Source of the DNA: JACGMN01 sp964522635 | Lineage (GTDB): Archaea; Halobacteriota; Syntropharchaeia; Alkanophagales; Methanospirareceae | Assembly: GCA_964522635.1 (NCBI GenBank) | Contig: CAZFWT010000078.1 | Coordinates: 1 to 6,862, forward strand | Direction: 5' to 3' | DNA length: 6,862 nucleotides | In this document: positions 5,463-6,862 of the stretch, in pieces | Numbering within the stretch: position 1 is the stretch's first letter | Layout: each line of letters opens with the position of its first letter | Program-made: the position numbers and the translations under genes | The notes under the pieces: model-generated | Told to the model about the DNA's origin: nothing | The model's database searches: none | The model's input: the letters and a program-made list of their open reading frames with translations, nothing else

Positions 5463-6836
5463 TCAATACCCGGATTCAGAGAGCAATTCTGGGCTCTCTA
5501 CCGCCCACTCAGTGCCCTCCGGTGTATCCTTCACCGAAATCCCGCGCTTCTTCAGTTCATTTCGCAGGTGATCAGCTTCGTCCCAGCGTTTCTGCCGCCG
5601 CAGTTCTTCGCGGTGTTTGATCAAGTCAAGAAGCTCGGGCGGAAGCTGTTCCATCCTGGGATGAAAATCGATTCCAAACACCTCGCCGATTTCGTCGAGC
5701 GCAGGCGTGAGATTCTCCCCGGTCTTATTCATCTGCTTTGCCAGCTCAAACAGGAGCGCTACCACGCTCGGCGTGTTGAAGTCCTCATCCATCGCCGCGA
5801 CGAACCGCGCAATCCATGGCTTCACGTCTCCTGCTTTCACGCCGGCCTTCCTGGCCTCGCGTATGTACCGTAAACTGTCCCGGGCCTCGGTCATCGCGGT
5901 CTCCGTAAAGTTGATCGGGCTGCGATAGTGCGTGGAGATGAGCATAAGCCGAAGCGTATCGACGTCCCATGACTGTAGCGCCTCGCGAATCGTGATGAAG
6001 TTCCCGAGTGATTTGGACATCTTCCGCCCTCCGACATTCAGGAACCCGGTATGCAGCCAGTAGTTCACCATCGGCTTCTGCCCGCTGATCGCTTCCATCT
6101 GCGCGATCTCAGCTTCGTGATGCGGAAATATCAGATCCTGCGCGCCGCCGTGCACATCGTACGTCGGCCCGAACTCCGTCTCGGTAATCGCGGTATCCTC
6201 AATATGCCAGCCCGGTCGTCCCTTACCCAGCTCGGATTCCCAGTAGGGCTCGCCCGGCTTGAACCGTTTCCACAGGCAGAAGTCCGCCTTGTTCCGCTTC
6301 CCCAGCGCAGCATCAATACGTGAGACGGTATCCTCTGCGTCCTCTGCGGTACGGCCCGAGAGCTTGCCGTACTCCAGGAATCGGGAGACGTCATAATAGT
6401 AACCATCCTCCAATTCGTACGCATAACCCAGCTCGAGCAGCCGCTGCACCTGCCCGACGATCGCACCGATGTACTCGGTCGCTGGCGCGTATTTTCGCAC
6501 GCTCGTGACGCGTAAGGCACGCATATCCTCAAGATACGCGCGGGTGAACGTCTCAGCGAGTTCCTGGCAGCTCACGCCGGTCTCATGTGCGCGAGCGATG
6601 ATCTTGTCGTCGATGTCAGTGATATTCTGCAGATAATAGACCTCGTAGCCTCGATAGCGGAGATACCGCACAATCACGTCGAACGCGACATAGGTGCGTG
6701 CATGACCGATATGCGAATAGTCGTAGACGGTCGGCCCGCAGACGAATAGCCGAACGTACGTGCCGTTACCGCGGCCGTCTCGCGGCACAAACGGTGTCTT
6801 TTTCCGTGTAAGCGTGTTGTAAATCCGGATCGTCAT
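5463..6836 (-). CDS. cysS: Cysteinyl-tRNA synthetase
   Basis: The 457-residue class I synthetase joins cysteine to tRNA-Cys in the cytoplasm. The length matches the family (about 460). Visible are the N-terminal MTIRIYNTLTRKK start; C33 in FVCGPTVYD, the first zinc ligand; HIGH at 42-45; NITDIDDKI (71-79); WHIEDTAI (210-217); DVHGGAQDLIFPHHEAEIAQ (227-246); KMSKS at 272-276; and the anticodon-binding helical region from DEDFNTPS (350-357) to the C-terminus. H239 and E243 match zinc ligands H234 and E238 of the E. coli enzyme, but the ligand Cys209 is Asp214 here. A canonical CysRS means this organism can charge tRNA-Cys directly and does not rely only on the SepRS/SepCysS route. No ribosome-binding site precedes the ATG (the upstream bases are pyrimidine-rich), so leaderless or coupled translation is likely. 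Confidence 0.96.
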   Translation of the reverse strand: MTIRIYNTLTRKKTPFVPRDGRGNGTYVRLFVCGPTVYDYSHIGHARTYVAFDVIVRYLRYRGYEVYYLQNITDIDDKIIARAHETGVSCQELAETFTRAYLEDMRALRVTSVRKYAPATEYIGAIVGQVQRLLELGYAYELEDGYYYDVSRFLEYGKLSGRTAEDAEDTVSRIDAALGKRNKADFCLWKRFKPGEPYWESELGKGRPGWHIEDTAITETEFGPTYDVHGGAQDLIFPHHEAEIAQMEAISGQKPMVNYWLHTGFLNVGGRKMSKSLGNFITIREALQSWDVDTLRLMLISTHYRSPINFTETAMTEARDSLRYIREARKAGVKAGDVKPWIARFVAAMDEDFNTPSVVALLFELAKQMNKTGENLTPALDEIGEVFGIDFHPRMEQLPPELLDLIKHREELRRQKRWDEADHLRNELKKRGISVKDTPEGTEWAVESPELLSESGY

Positions 6837-6862
6837 GGTAAGGAGAGCGCAGGGAGGGATTT
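6833..6862 (-). CDS. Possible end of an upstream gene overlapping cysS by ATGA (weak)
   Basis: On the minus strand a frame is open from the right edge for nine codons (KSLPALSLP) and stops at a TGA that overlaps the cysS ATG as ATGA. Together with the missing ribosome-binding site of cysS this would fit translational coupling to a preceding gene. Nine codons are far too few to prove a gene. Confidence 0.15.
   Translation of the reverse strand, partial: KSLPALSLP

Noticed and set aside
5409..5873. 154-codon plus-strand ORF at the end of cysS
   Set aside because: It is antisense to the C-terminal domain of CysRS and starts within the T-rich terminator.
3088..6836. A functional cluster or new system made of ilvD, the flavoprotein gene and cysS
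   Set aside because: The genes have separate promoters, cysS is convergent, and their known roles do not share a pathway. No unusual system is supported here.

Overview
The window looks like ordinary chromosomal sequence from a euryarchaeal archaeon of moderately high GC content (by eye; not calculated). The archaeal signals are TATA-type promoter boxes (TTTATACA, TTATATAA, TTATATGA), ribosome-binding sites of the GGTGAT/GGAGGTG type, and archaeal-looking versions of the housekeeping proteins. A canonical cysteinyl-tRNA synthetase gene is present. I cannot name the genus from the sequence alone.

Layout, left to right. (1) 1-1508, minus strand: the N-terminal 502 residues of a secreted, probably N-glycosylated parallel beta-helix protein. 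It runs off the left edge and is built from about ten repeats of 36-41 residues. (2) 1509-2098: a spacer of about 590 bases with the promoter of that gene, some small hairpins and only one weak 49-codon ORF. (3) 2099-2632, minus strand: a nucleoside diphosphate kinase with extra loop residues and a C-terminal extension. (4) 2633-2865: a spacer with a TATA-like box next to a 12-bp GC-rich palindrome, ending in a 100-base run of N at 2866-2965. This run is most likely a scaffold join, so gene order across it is not proven by sequence. (5) 3088-4725, plus strand: dihydroxyacid dehydratase (ilvD) with a well-formed promoter and ribosome-binding site. (6) 4893-5384, plus strand: an FMN split-barrel (pyridoxamine 5'-phosphate oxidase-like) protein with its own promoter. 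(7) 5463-6836, minus strand: cysteinyl-tRNA synthetase (cysS), convergent with the split-barrel gene across a hairpin and T-rich terminator.

The genes do not form a pathway or an operon. ilvD serves branched-chain amino acid synthesis, ndk nucleotide balance and cysS translation; the flavoprotein has no assigned substrate and the beta-helix protein belongs to the cell surface. I see no defence system, mobile element, CRISPR array, tRNA or rRNA. The most unusual object is the repetitive surface protein. Smaller points of interest are a shortened metal-site loop in IlvD, loop insertions in the NDK, an Asp in place of a zinc-ligand Cys in CysRS, and a promoter/palindrome arrangement cut by the assembly gap.
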